Shown here: positions 12,561 through 24,513 of the stretch, one piece after another
Numbering within the stretch: position 1 is the stretch's first letter
Layout of the letters: each line of letters begins with the position of its first letter
Source: Breviolum minutum Mf 1.05b.01
Lineage: Eukaryota; Sar; Dinophyceae; Suessiales; Symbiodiniaceae
Assembly (NCBI GenBank): GCA_000507305.1
Contig: DF239347.1
Span: 65,084 to 129,083 of the forward strand
Direction of reading: 5' to 3'
DNA length: 64,000 bases
The notes under the pieces: generated by a model
The model's input: the letters and a program-made list of their open reading frames with translations, nothing else
Database searches by the model: none
Told to the model about the DNA's origin: nothing
Made by a program: the position numbers and the translations under genes

Positions 12561-12893
12561 AAAATCCCAAACAAGTAACTTTTCATCACGGTCAAGTATT
12601 GTTTGGTCATGGGCGATGGTGGGTCTGGTCAAGTGCCTCTTGTTTCTGTTTGAAACATGTTGATGTTGGGTCACAAGCGGATCATCTTTGGGAATGTTGC
12701 GATGTTGCTATATAGTGGGTCATACTTGACCCATCAAAAACTATATAACAAACCGACTTCTAGGATTCAATTTCGAAACATCTGCCCGCACACTTGATCA
12801 TCACTGATAGGTGCAAAAAGTATTGACAAAAGTGACAAAACATTGGAATCACTTCAAATGAACCACAGACCCACCAGAAAGATCTTTGTCGCC

Positions 12894-15800
12894 TCACAAG
12901 AAGTCGAAATTTGATGACACTGCGGATGCTACGTCCGGAGCAGGTGCCTGGACTGGTGGTTGACTCAGGCGCCAGTATTGGCCGTTGGAGCCATCAGATC
13001 GTGCAAAGAAGACCTGTCCATCGCGCTCCTCGGAACAGCACGAAGATGCTGCGTTCAGGCGTTCAGGAAACATATCATCGAACGACACTGAGGATGCAAC
13101 GGATGTGTCAGTGAAGTTACTTGTGAAAAAATGCGAAAAAATTGAATGGAACAATTCTGATTTGCACCATGTCTGACAGAAACTACTGCATTTGCCACCT
13201 CGCCCCCCTCCTGAACACTCCTGAACACTCAAGCCAACGGAGGCTAGTGCTATAGTACTTGCAACAGTGACCAAGACGTCTTCCCCTCCCTTGAAACTAA
13301 GCTGCAATCGCCGAGTGGCGGTAAGGAATTTGGGATGCGGACATGTGGTACGTATGCTGAAGTGATCCACGCTGGGAGAACAGAAGTTGTTTCCTCAAGG
13401 ACAGGCACTTGGTGAAGCTGGTGAGCACGAATCAATGGAGGAACTGATTATGTCGACCTTTCAGTCTTTTAGTGTGTTCGAATTCAATAATCTCAGATCA
13501 ATAAATCTGCACGCCCTTTCAAAAGTGATGCGACTATGAAAGCAGTAAGGTACAAATCTGGGCTGCGCTCCTTTGAGAATCCTTCCAGATGCTACTGCAA
13601 AATAAGTTCCCAAAAACACCAAGGGTTTGGCTTTCAAGTCTCTCCGAATTTGTTTGACTGTTCAGTGACTGTTCCACCAAGTGACGACACATCCGTGCAG
13701 GCTCCAGCTTCAAACAACAGTTGCAAAATGGTGTCAAGACCCCATCAGTCGAACAGTCCATATCCTGCACAAATTTCTGTTAAGATCCGTCCAGCAAATC
13801 CCAGAATCTAATCCCAGCAAATTTCGAATTCCCAAGCGACAACGGCATTAGTCATTAATCGTTGTCCTGCAACTGGTGGTGATCCATCAAAGTCAGCAAC
13901 GGCAACGGCTCATCCGGCTGGTTGGGATCTGGATGCGGTCGATGCAGCAAGAGCCGTGGGAATGGACGACCACCTGAGGCAGGTTCAAATGGCAGAGGCA
14001 ATCCCAGGCCCATACTCATGCAAGTGCTGCAAGTGCCATTAAGTAGCACAGCCATTTTGAAGAGGATAAAGATGTTCTTCAAGGTTTGCACTGTGGCCGA
14101 CAGCTACAAGTAACACAAAAATAGCCCACGGGCGGCATCAGAAAAATGTCTGCACAAGTTTCGCTACATCAAACAAGCCACAATCAAGACACGTTTTAGC
14201 TAGTCTGGGCACGGCACCTTGCACATTGCGTGTGTAGTCTGGGGAGTACATGTAAGCTCCCCCCAGGCAGTCTGAATCCCAACATTGCAATTTCCAACGA
14301 ACCACCGGGTTCTGCACATCCTCGGTGCTTTTCCACGGTCATATGATGTCACGATGTGATATGAATGGCATCCGAATCCAACAAGTCAACGAGAGACACA
14401 CCGATGAGTGACATCACCAACTCGAATTGTGGGCCAGGCATCATCGAAAGGAAGTTCCAATCGATGATCTGAGCTCCAGTTGGTCACCTCGGAGACTCCA
14501 GAGTCTGTCCTCTTTGTACTATTTGGGCATGGAAATTGAAGCAAAAATGGATGGTTAAACGTTTGGACCTCAAAGTCAAGATCCGCTGCTGTTGATGGAG
14601 GAACTCTGGCTGATCAGCTAATCGGTTGAGATAGTAAAGATACTAAAGTTAGTTGAGTATTGTGATGCATCGATCAAACACATAGAATCACAGTGTGCTG
14701 ATGGATTTGAAGTTATTGCAACCATCCATGAACAGTATGACTTGTAGAACCTCCTTACCATGATTTCCCCACAGATTTCACCTCAAATGGCTCGCCATCC
14801 ATGCTAGAGGTCTTCCGAAAGGGTGGCAGTGGCGGCGGTGGTGGTGGAGCTTGCACATACTCCTTGCATGGCACAGGGCACACCCCAAGCCTGAGCACAT
14901 CATCAAGGTTCTACAGGTTTCAAAATGGCATCAATTTATTTATATCAATCTTCTTCCATTTGGCACCTTAGCTAGTATTCACTACAGTGTCAGTTGAAAT
15001 AGTTTGAAACGAGGCATCTCCACTGCTAGTCCTGGAAGGCACTGGCTGCCCATGGTCCATGGTTAAGTAAGGATGGCATCCCATGGGACTACCTGTTGAT
15101 GTCTTTTTTGTCGATGTTTGTGGATTTTCTGGCTTGATGTCTGCGATTGGCTTCTGTCTTCGGCCCATGGATGTGGTGATGTCGTCCACGTGAAGCATTC
15201 AAATTGCAAATCTGCCATGAACAAATCTCAAAAATCACAGGCGAAATCAATGCCATCAACATGAAACCTCTGCTCATGTGGGCCCTCCATCTGTGTCAAA
15301 TAATGCTTGGAAGAATTGAGGGGATATGTTGGCTGCAACCAGCAACGAAGATCACAATAAACAATAATAAACATCTAAGGAACGGCCCGAGACGTTTCCA
15401 GAAGTGCTCAGCCAATTGACATCTTGCTGTACTCTTACTATTGCCAAAGTGGTTGTAAAGTCATCCCCCAGAAGCAATATAATAGGCCACTGATCCCAAC
15501 AGTCATTTGAACTTGGCACTCGTTTGCCATTGGCAAAGCTCTGGTGCAAAGCTGCAAGGCACTTTTCCGGGAAAAAACGCCACAAGTGACTGGGCAGCAG
15601 ACTGCCAGTTGAATTGCCACGAGGTCTCCAGGATTGCGTTGAAAAAGTCTGGTAGGGAAAGTGGCGAATGAGGGAAAAGAATCCAAGAGTTCTGAATGCC
15701 GGTCCTGCAAAGCTCACATAAATACATATATAAATACATATATAATATAAATACTCATAATATATTCATAATATCTCTGTGTCAAATCAATTCCTGGCAA

Positions 15801-16000
15801 CGGCCCGGAGGAATCTGAAAATCGACGAGTTCCGCAAGTTGGGAGACCTCGAGGTGTCAGTGATCCTTCGCCCTGGACGCTTTCCAGGAAGCTTGGCAAT
15901 CCATCTTGGGCAAGAAGGGCCAGTAACGACATCCCTGTATGGGTTTCTGAAGAAAGGCATGCAAATTTCATGCAGGAAAAAGGAGGATAGGAAGGAAAAA
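12894..16000 (-). CDS. Unassigned multi-exon gene(s) with Pro- and Ser/Thr-rich segments
   Basis: Clear coding islands in order on the minus strand are: about 15935-15855 (MSLLALLAQDGLPSFLESVQ, donor CGAG|GTCTCC); 15198-14968 (Ser/Thr-rich, ending TDTVVNTS and TAG); 14915-14775 (poly-Pro, APPPPPPLPPFRKTSSMDGE); 14510-14398 (VTNWSSDHRLELPFDDAWPT); about 14334-14170 (VRWKLQCWDSDCLGGAYMYS, donor CAAG|GTGCCG); 14060-13855 (Pro/Leu-rich, ending HHQLQDND and stop); and 13120-12894 (SVSFDDMFPERLNAASSCCS, ending SSNFDFL and stop). Three in-frame stops mean either several genes or read-through into introns. The segment with RLELPFDDAWPTIRVGDVTH resembles a globular domain that I do not recognise. The protein looks like a scaffold or regulator with disordered linkers. 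The function is unknown. Confidence 0.5.
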
Positions 16001-16670
16001 TTTTCAGCTGCACAAAACAGGCAGATGAGGCACCACAAAGCTTGATTTTCAGCTGGTCATGAAATTTTGTCAAAATCAATGGTCGTGTCAGCTTTCATCA
16101 GCTTCGATTCTGTGCAGCCAATGCATTCATCTGCATGATCTTTTACACTGCAAGTCTGCAAGTGCTGCCAAGGGTTTTTAAAACAACCCCAAGCAACTCA
16201 TCCACAGAGGACGACCCTCATGGCAGCTCTAGGGATTCAAGGCATCAATTTCTCCAAACCATCCTTGGATTTCAGGTGCATCTCACAACTTGCAATCAAT
16301 TCAACCTATTTTTGTCAAACCTTCACCACCCGCAATATGCACGGTAATGACATATCATAACAACATGCTCATGTAGTTTGCTTCAACTTCAAGTAGTGAA
16401 TCGTTCTCGTTCCTATAGTAGCACATAAGAGAAATAATGCAAGTCCACCATGCGAAGCGTGCAAGTGTTCGCAGTCCAGGATGCTACAAGAATTAGCTTC
16501 AGTAAACTTGTGAAATTGAAACCAACATCATCACAAGCAAGGCCGGCACAGATGAGCTGCGAGCCATTGCAATTGACATACTTTTCGATTCCGGTTGTTG
16601 AAAAATGACCAACCCTGGGGATGATGAGGATGAGGCGAGACCCATTGAATATTCCCAACTAAGGCCAACA

Positions 16671-19542
16671 TCAAGAGACGTAAAGCTCATTGACTCGCTT
16701 CTCCATGACTTTGGGGAACTTCTTGCGGCCTCCCTGTTCCTTCACATCCAGCTCCTGAACATGAACCAGAGGAAACGTGTCGGCTTGTCAACAGCCCTTG
16801 TCAAAATAAAACACAAATTGACACCTTTCAAAATTGAACTATTCAACTGAAGCTGGCATGTACATAAGACTCTCTTTATATCAAAGCACAAAACTCCCTC
16901 GACCGTGATGTCAACCGTAACATTCAAGGATTTCAATGATCATCCTGAACTCGACCTCCTTACATCGTCACATTCGTCACATCAGCACCGACTGCTCGTG
17001 CCTCTCCAAAGTTCAGGGCCACCGCTGCACGCTGCGCGCTGCGTGACTCACCGACCCCGGCCTTGGCGTCCTCTGGTGGTGGCACCAACCTACCGAATCG
17101 TCCAAACGTTTCAACGTTGCTCGGGTCTTTGCGATTTCTTTACGGTTTTGAGAATGTGTCTGCCAACTGTTGGGAGAATCCCACCTGTCATCATTCACAG
17201 GTTCAATGATGATCAAAAATTTCGTCAACAGTTCATGTCTTGCCGACAGGATGCCTGTGAGTCCACATGGCCAAGGGCATGAAATGCGTCTGGGGTCCAT
17301 CACCACGAGCTGCCTGGCATCAACCATCTGTTTCAAGCTGAGGGATCCTCGTGGGATTGACCTAATAACCAAATGGTTCACTATTTGATGATTTATTTCA
17401 AAGGTCGAAAGTAAAATGCCAAAACATCCTCAAAACTGAGTTGCTCAAAGCATATCCCCAACCTTCACAACACCAGGGACTCGGCGTCACTTCAGGTGCC
17501 TTCTGAGCCAAGAGCAGGAAAAGTCCCACCGACGATTCGTCGAACTTGGCGGGACCGAAGCGTTGCGTCTCCTCGCGCCTGGCAAGGGTGAAATCCAATG
17601 CGTGGCGCCTTTGGTCGCAATCTGCTCTGTGTATGTCACATCTTGAAGCATTCTGATCTGATTGACATGGCACTTGATCAGGGAACATTCAGATGCTTTG
17701 ATTGGAAGTTTGGCTCATCTACGGGGTGCCTGCGGTCTCTTCCTCCGGAAGGTGCAACCCAAAAGATGTGACCTGTGCGCTGCATGTTGCCCCCAGAAGT
17801 GCAAGACATGGCATGGCATACCGAATGGAATTCGGCGCATCCCGAAAGAACTCCACGCCTCCTTCCTTCATGAGGCGTTGCATCTCGGTGCCGGTCCTGG
17901 GTGTCTTCAGAAAGGACCATACAGACTATACATTGTGGATGGGATGCAGCCCATAAATGTGCAGTGCATTCCAGTGCTATGTAATGAGGTGGAATGAAAT
18001 AACGATAAATTTGCCATCCAATAAGATTCCAGGTGTAATACCAGTACAACCACATGGGCATGAGATACGAGTACAACCCGGCTAGAAGAGGCATCTCTAG
18101 CAGCTCCACAGCGCCCACTACTGCAAGGTACATAAATCCTGCATCACATCTTTATCTACGAGATATTTGGGGTCTGCCTGCAAGTGTGCTCTACCATTTG
18201 TCTAGCACCAGCCTTGACTGCACCCAACTCAAGTGCCAAGCATCTTCTTGTTGCGGTCCGCCTTAGCCTCCTGTTCTTCTTGACTACCTTCACACCCCCA
18301 TCATGTCAGCAAATTACATCTCCACATTGGATTGAAGAGTTCCAAGGCGCCTTCGTCTAAGTACTTCTTGGAGAAGATGGACAGCAAGTATCGCCCCTTA
18401 CCTCAGAACAGCTTTGACCAGAACTTCAGATTGGCAATGCACCAGGGTGGGCATCACTAATTTGATACGTGGAGTTCGGCAGAAAAGGTAGCTAAGAATA
18501 GCCAGCAAATCCAGTATCATCAGCGTACAGCATGCTCTTGTTATCTGATGCTGAGAATTTGGAGCTACGTGAAGTACCAGTAAGTGAACACAGGCACCAC
18601 AAATATCTATTCATTATTTAGTCGCATTCCTCAAGTCTCTGCCAGGTGGCTGAATGGTATGGCTAAGCGATCAGTGGTGACCTGCGAAGGCAGCTTGCAC
18701 AAAAACCCCGGGACTGGGAGGATCACGACTCTTGAACTGAAGCAGAAGCCACATGCATCTGCGTCATCTTATTCGGAAATCTCACATGGCGGCTGGTTCT
18801 GGATTCCAAAGTGTCCCATGCAAATGATTACCTCTTCTCAGGGGAATGCTTTGAAATGTTACACGTAGATGCCTTGTGCCCTGCTACGAAAATGCACTTC
18901 TCTGCCAACTCTTCGTAGCCCTCGCGCTGCAAAAGGAGGGACAGCACCTGCCACCGAAGCGGCTCTGAACATGCCATGTTAATCCTAGAAAATCAGGAGG
19001 CTTCCTTTCCAGTCTTTCCAATCTTTCCAATCTTTCTATTCCTTTCCCACCTGTGGATCGGCTTCTGTCTGATGATTTGCCATGAGCACCACGTTGTCTC
19101 CTGCAGCCAAGGTCTCCTTGATACGCTGCAGGTTCTCATGGCCCTGCCGTTGAAAGACCAGCTTTCAGGTTGTACCAAGGTTACCAAGGCCAGTTAACAC
19201 GAAAAGATTCCAACTCCATGGGCGTGAAAAAACTCCATGAGCTTTGTCATAGCATCCTTCAATATATCCTTTACCTTTCACTCTCTTTCAATGACTCTGG
19301 CGACTCCGCCTCAACTTTGGCATGACGCCATTTGATCATCGAGCGAAAGAAGTCATTGCCCCAGGCATAGAAATCCAACTCAGGACCTGTGAAGCGCTGT
19401 GCCGAAAGGCTGTGACACTGTGAGGCATGGATGCTTTGACAACTGGACGCAACTGCCACCTCGAATGGCTTCATGGTAAGGCTGGAAATCAAAAGGCGAG
19501 TCAGTGAAGATGGAATCCAACATCACCGAGAGGGTGGTGTTC
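16671..19542 (-). CDS. Glycerol-3-phosphate 1-O-acyltransferase, plastid (ATS1/GPAT) type
   Basis: This enzyme transfers an acyl group from acyl-ACP to the sn-1 position of glycerol 3-phosphate, the first step of plastid phosphatidate synthesis. Thirteen exons join in phase to a TGA at 16673-16671 (279 codons from 19542): 19542-19460, 19386-19310, 19143-19051, 18947-18873, 18681-18643, 18396-18351, 18278-18242, 17896-17859, 17772-17730, 17578-17500, 17313-17255, 17089-17002, 16754-16671. Motifs in order: SPFDFQPYHEAIR; FYAWGNDFFRSMIKWRH; GDNVVLMANHQTEADP (the catalytic HxxxxD); EELAEKCIFVAGHK; VTTDRLAIPFS; LLSIFSKKYL; GGHIFWVAPSGGRDR; FGPAKFDESSVGLF; HFMPLAMWTH; LVPPPEDAKAGVGESR. These are characteristic of the soluble plastid enzyme. 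The first exon starts mid-codon, so the N-terminal helical domain and plastid-targeting leader lie further upstream and were not resolved. Ten of the 12 introns begin with GC. The exon 18681-18643 end is the least certain. Confidence 0.93.
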
Positions 19543-19929
19543 CTGGCAGTCAACAACTCTTGGGAAACTGCCAAATGCAAACTGATCAAACCTGATTGAA
19601 TCATTTTGAAGTCGACATTTTTCCCTTTCAAATTACAAAACTTGCAATAATCTGCCATAACCTGCAAGACACTTCATTGCATCACCAAGTGACAAAAGAT
19701 TTCGGTACTGATTCACAGGTGTGCGGGCAATGACGTGACTCCTGCAAGCTTTCGGTTGGCCCAGCATCCCACTTTCAACCTCGAATCGACACAGCCTCAG
19801 TATGCCTCTTCTCCATTCATCTCACATCTCACATCTGACATCACATCTTCTCAAAAAAATTGAGTCATGACATGATGACATTTGATGAGACGGTAAAATA
19901 TATCAAATAACATATAAATAACATATACT

Positions 19930-20190
19930 CCTCATGTACGCTGGCAAGAAGGACTTCAACGTCGAGGCTGAGCCAGAGCCACTCCTGTAAAAATCAGTCA
20001 GGCGCAAAAGGGGACAAAAGGTTTTACCAAAAAAACACACCGTAAATTCCACTAAAATTGCTATATATATGCCATATATTATCTCCTGAAAATCCTAAGA
20101 AAACGGACGAAACTCCTGGAGCCATGCTTTGCCAGTTCTTTGGCCTTGACCTTGGCATCCTCACCCAACTCCTGCCGGTCATCTCCAGAT
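19930..20190 (-). CDS. Possible upstream exons of the acyltransferase gene
   Basis: At about 20172-20118 one frame encodes ELGEDAKVKAKELAKHGS and ends at CCAG|GAGT. At about 19992-19930 another encodes SGSGSASTLKSFLPAYMR after TTTTTACAG. The two can be joined in phase if the first uses a GA donor. They lie just upstream of the first phased acyltransferase exon. They could encode part of its N-terminal helical domain, but the sequence match to that domain is not convincing. Confidence 0.3.
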
Positions 20191-20249
20191 TACGCCATGT
20201 TGAGCAATCTTCACTGTCTTATTTGTGCCTTAAGGTAGAAACATAGAGA

Positions 20250-22250
20250 AATCTATGAAGAAAAAACACGCTTAGGATCTCACTAAAAGACTAAAGTTTA
20301 GGAGTTAGCCAAACTCAACGCATGGATCAGCCCAGTGCCGTTCAAATCGCCTTAGTGATGGAAGCCAAGCGAACGAAACGGTAAGGTGCTGTCACCAAGG
20401 CGCCCAAATCGCCGACCTTGGATATAATGTAGCTGGAAGTGTGACAAAATGAACAAAACAGGAAGTGGTTTTTTCTTCGCAAAATATCGCACAGATAATG
20501 TTGGTCGAGTTGACTGAATGATGTTTGAGTTTCATGACATATTAATTCCTAATCCTTTGGCAAAAGAACCGATTCAACTCTTGATCTCAGAAGTCCTTTC
20601 TCTGACACCCCTCCAATTGCGACCTATTGTTGTACTGTATAGGCCTTTTTTCTCAGTCCAGCGGCAAAGTTCAGCGCATATTGTGAAAGGACAGCAGCCA
20701 GGAGAACCAAAAACAGCCTGCCAAGAAGAGGAAAAGAAGATGTTGAGATTGCAGCCATGAAAGAGTCATAAGTCACTGCTTCATTGCAATTTGTTCGATG
20801 GTGTGGGATCCCTCAATCAGCATGAATGCTTTTTGTTGATCCATAAATATCCACAGCACAATACAACCATGATCAACCATGTGAATGCTACATTGCTACA
20901 GACTTCCCCTTTCAAATCCCCAATCCTGGGCCTTCCTTTTGCCATGGGCGAAATGCGTCTGGACGGAGAGCGATGTACGTTATGTCACTCTTTGACAAGT
21001 TGTTCGTGCTCAGTAGTGTCTTTAGGAGTGACTGAAGTTGGAGACGTTAGGCAGTTCGAAGGATTGGCATGTGGCATACATCACAAAATCATGCCAAAAT
21101 CAAGTGCGGGACTCCCCAATTGTACGGAAAGGCAGTACTCAGCAATGCATGATGGCTGAGCAAACTTGACATTGCCACCAGGATATCACCACTAGGCTGA
21201 TTGATATTTCCACCTTCCAATCAGTGGCATTTTGTGTAAATTTTGAGGGTATGACTCACTTCAGCTTCCCATGTATGTGCGTTGGCCATGCTACAGGTAA
21301 AGACAGCAGGCGGGCAGGGGACGAACTCAAGAAGCCGAAGCCAACATGATATTCATGTCTGTATATCATACATCTTCTGATTGAAGTATGATCAATGGAA
21401 AGATGCAAGGCATTCTTTTTCCCACGCTTTTTGACAGTGTTCTTTTCTAGCGGCTACCGGCCTGCAGCCCCTTTGAACTTGCCCAACTTGCATGAGGATA
21501 GGATGACTGTACTGTGATTGGCCTTTGAGCCTTTGATATCTCAAATTCAATTTTGAACATCCATGCAGTGGAATCCGTTGGGCGATATGGGTGGCGATCA
21601 TATGTCTTCTTCATTGCCTCCTGGCTGTGGCAAGCCATTTGTGTCTAGTTGGGCTTCGACGTCACACTTTGCCATAGTCGAAGGAATCTTTCGCCCATGG
21701 GTGGTGGCCATGTGTGAGCAACCGCATGGATCGCATATTCAAACAACACACAGCTCCCCAGCAATGGGACCTCTGAACGATCACTCAAACATTCGTCGTG
21801 AGAAATGACCATGCTTTCCCAAGGTTCATCGCACGGAAATCACAGTAGGAGGCCCAATGCAATTCTGTACACATGCATCTCATGGGGCTACTGAGGTTGC
21901 AGTATCCCTCGGATGTTAAATCTGAATATCACTAACACCCGGATTCAAAAGAAAACAACTTTAGAAATCTGCTGACGGCCGCTTGCAGCATGGAATCAGA
22001 GAAAGAGAGTGACACTCCCTTTTTGTAAGATCCTGAAATGAGTTAATATGATTCTATTTTGAAGATGTTTTCCGAGTCTTCTTCCCCTGATAGCAACAGC
22101 AGCGCCTGTCAACACTCATAATCACTCATACATCAGGTGTAAAAAGGTGAAAGTTCGCGCATAGAGACATGGTACCTCAATGCAGCACACTTAATCTTCA
22201 ACCAATCAAAACATATTCAAAGCGTAGCAGCGTGGCTTCTCACAAATGGC
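20250..22250. other. Mostly intron-like or intergenic sequence
   Basis: Only isolated candidate exons are visible. A short minus-strand segment at about 21665-21612 encodes VEAQLDTNGLPQPGGNEEDI. A GC-richer block at 20930-21080 is open on both strands. This stretch probably holds the 5' end of the acyltransferase gene and the 3' end of the PDZ gene. I could not place them. Confidence 0.35.
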
Positions 22251-22269
22251 AGAACAGGATAGATGATGC

Positions 22270-23541
22270 CATGATGCATGACCACGCTGAACTGAGGTTT
22301 TGACGTCTGATCACTGGCTGGCTCGCCCTGGTTATATGGTGGATATGGGGCCGGTGATGGGTGATGGGGGCCAACATGTCCTTCAGAAAATCTTCCTTGA
22401 AAGTCTGTCGACTCAAAGCTTGCTGAACCTCTTCAACATGCAAGTTCATGAAATCTCAGCACGAGCTTTTTCAATTTCCCCAATGGCAAAGTCCCCGCGC
22501 CTATTCTGCTGACAGTCAGTTGGAGATGCGAGTCCTCTCGACATTTCTGTGCCATAAGGTCAGTGTTGCCCTGACAGGGTCAGCATGTGCCAGCACCATT
22601 CAATCGAAGCTCTTAGAAACCAAAGCGAGCCACAGCCAAGCCACCGTTGCGGATATTTTATTCAAATAATTTATAATCATCACACCTCACTAAAAATAGC
22701 ACCTGCCACCCATAAGACTAGATAAGCACTTTGCGACAAGCAAAATGTCTTGATTCTTAATAGTTCTTGGTTCTTTCCAGGTTACATAGGCCTGATAAGA
22801 TTTGCATCGAATGTTGCGCAAATAAGCCACAAACCTTGGCATGGTGAGGGTGTGTGAGTGTGTGTGTTGCTTCATCTTGGTCTATCCAGCCACCAATCAG
22901 CCACCCATCTCAAAGCCTCAATGCCATTCACCTTCACAATGCGGTCGTGCTGTCTGACCTTGGACGAAAAAATAAACCTAAATCAAACTAAGCAGCCAAG
23001 TCATGTCAAGTCACATGTCAAAACAAACCATTAGGAAACCCCTCAGGCCCTCAGGTATGAAATCATCCTGCACCAAAGGAGCAGCTTTCACCAAGTTGTC
23101 TTCAGTCCGATCAGAGGATAAATAAGACTTGTACATTGTACACGATATGGTGAATTTTTTCATGGCCACTACTGTTGATGCAAGAAATCCTGTCCTGCAC
23201 CAGTTGATATGGTAAATATCCCCTGCAGGATTTCTCCCATCAACAGCATCACGCTCTCTCAACTCTTGGGAATCCTGAATGCATTCATCGTTCATGCAAA
23301 CCTTCCTCTCTGCGCCCCTGACTGCAAGGCTGGGATGTGTCCTGTTCCACTCAGAGACCAAGCCCGTCTCCCGTACCTAAATGCAATGGCTGATGGAAGC
23401 CACCATACACTCATACACCATGGCAAATCTAGGCAAATCTTGCACACCTCATGGTGAGTCCAAGGGTTGCACGGCTTGGACGAGCATAGCACGGCCATCC
23501 ATGAGATCAACGTCGATCCCCAGGGTGTTTGATGATTTCAC
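22270..23541 (-). CDS. PDZ-domain protein
   Basis: Three minus-strand exons build a PDZ fold. About 23541-23473 gives VKSSNTLGIDVDLMDGRAML followed by VQAVQP. About 23365-23323 gives GLVSEWNRTHPSLA. Exon 22958-22917 gives VRQHDRIVKVNGIE. The last two join in phase (GCA|GTCAGG to CCAAG|GTCAGA). The pattern LGIDV...DGR...V...GLV..WN...P...V...DRIV.VNG is a typical PDZ core. Exon 22958-22917 ends at GAG|GC. Downstream coding islands at 22498-22270 (DFAIGEIEKARAEIS; VEEVQQALSRQTFKEDFLKD) are helical and probably continue the protein. PDZ domains bind C-terminal or internal peptides. In dinoflagellates such genes are often multi-copy and of unknown role. The start and stop were not found. Confidence 0.7.
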
Positions 23542-23689
23542 CTCAGGCGATGAAACCATGGCCAAACAGCATGATCTTTACATCCTGCCCCTGTCCAAGC
23601 CGCAAACGAGGAAGATATCAAATTGCTGTTGGCAAACCTGCTGAATGGCAGCCATTCGCATGGACAATAGATTTAGATGACAATAGCAC

Positions 23690-24480
23690 ATACCGTGTAT
23701 AGAGAGAGAGAGAGAGAGCGTATGAGCATCCAGATCTCAAAAAGAAATAAAGCATGACCCGACACCTGTGGTGTGCCAAAACCCAAGACTTCTTCACATC
23801 TACCATCTACCCACCCATCTATCCACCATCTACACCACTTCCCTGCATGCTGAAATGGGATAAGGCTCCAAAACGATCCCTTTTTTCGGCCTTCTCGGCC
23901 TTTTCATCTCTCGACCCATGGCCTTCAGGGCCTTCAGACCCAGCGACGCCGCTGTTGCCCTGGAAGCTCCAAACTGCCGCAGTTTGCTAAGCTTGCTATG
24001 TGTTCAACGTGTTCACCCGAAAATCCAAGTGCCACAAGTAACTGAAGTAACTTCAGCAAGTTGCTGGATGAGAATTCTTTTTTTTGGAAACTTTTATTAC
24101 ACTGCAAATCAGCAATGCATCTGTCAAATTGACATGAAACTCATTAAAAACAGAAGCTCAGTTGCTACAGTCCATGTTCCACTAAGTACTATTTTTACTA
24201 TTCGCTCCTCTTCTTTCACTTACCTGCAGAGCTGCACACACCTTTCTTTGCTCATACAATGTTCTCTTCTGGCACTTTGGCCTTGCCGCATCTCCAATCA
24301 TGGGCGTATGTCGAACTTCTGGAACCAATGACACACAATCCAAGACCCCTTGCAACCGTTGTACCATATTTTCACAAAATCGACCATATGCAAAAATTAA
24401 AAGCAAATTTGAAGTTTCAAGATAAACGATTTTAAACGAATGTTCAAACATCTCCAGATTTGACGGTGCCCACTACCCAC
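23690..24480 (-). CDS. Candidate exon upstream of the PDZ exons, plus intronic sequence
   Basis: At about 23965-23870 a minus-strand frame encodes a polar stretch (GNSGVAGSEGPEGHGSRDEK). A Leu/Lys-rich frame is also open there. It may be an N-terminal linker exon of the PDZ gene. The rest of the interval, to the stop codon of the RNA-binding gene at 24514, is AT-rich with no convincing exon. A (GA)n run lies at 23698-23718. Confidence 0.3.
23698..23718. repeat. (GA)n microsatellite
   Basis: An uninterrupted AG run in probable intron or intergenic DNA upstream of the PDZ exons. Confidence 0.9.
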
Positions 24481-24513
24481 TGCCCGTGCCCAGCTCAACA
24501 GCTTACAAAGGTC

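Noticed and set aside
12894..13370. Single 158-codon minus ORF read as one exon
   Set aside because: Only the last 70 or so codons look coded. The middle (around 13200-13120) is intron-like, so it is treated as exon plus intron read-through.
15779..16045. Plus-strand ORF that looks well coded (RNLKIDEFRKLGDLEVSVIL)
   Set aside because: The same bases on the minus strand give a frame with an acceptor before GATGTCG and a CGAG|GTCTCC donor, and neighbouring genes are on the minus strand. Kept as minus, with some doubt.
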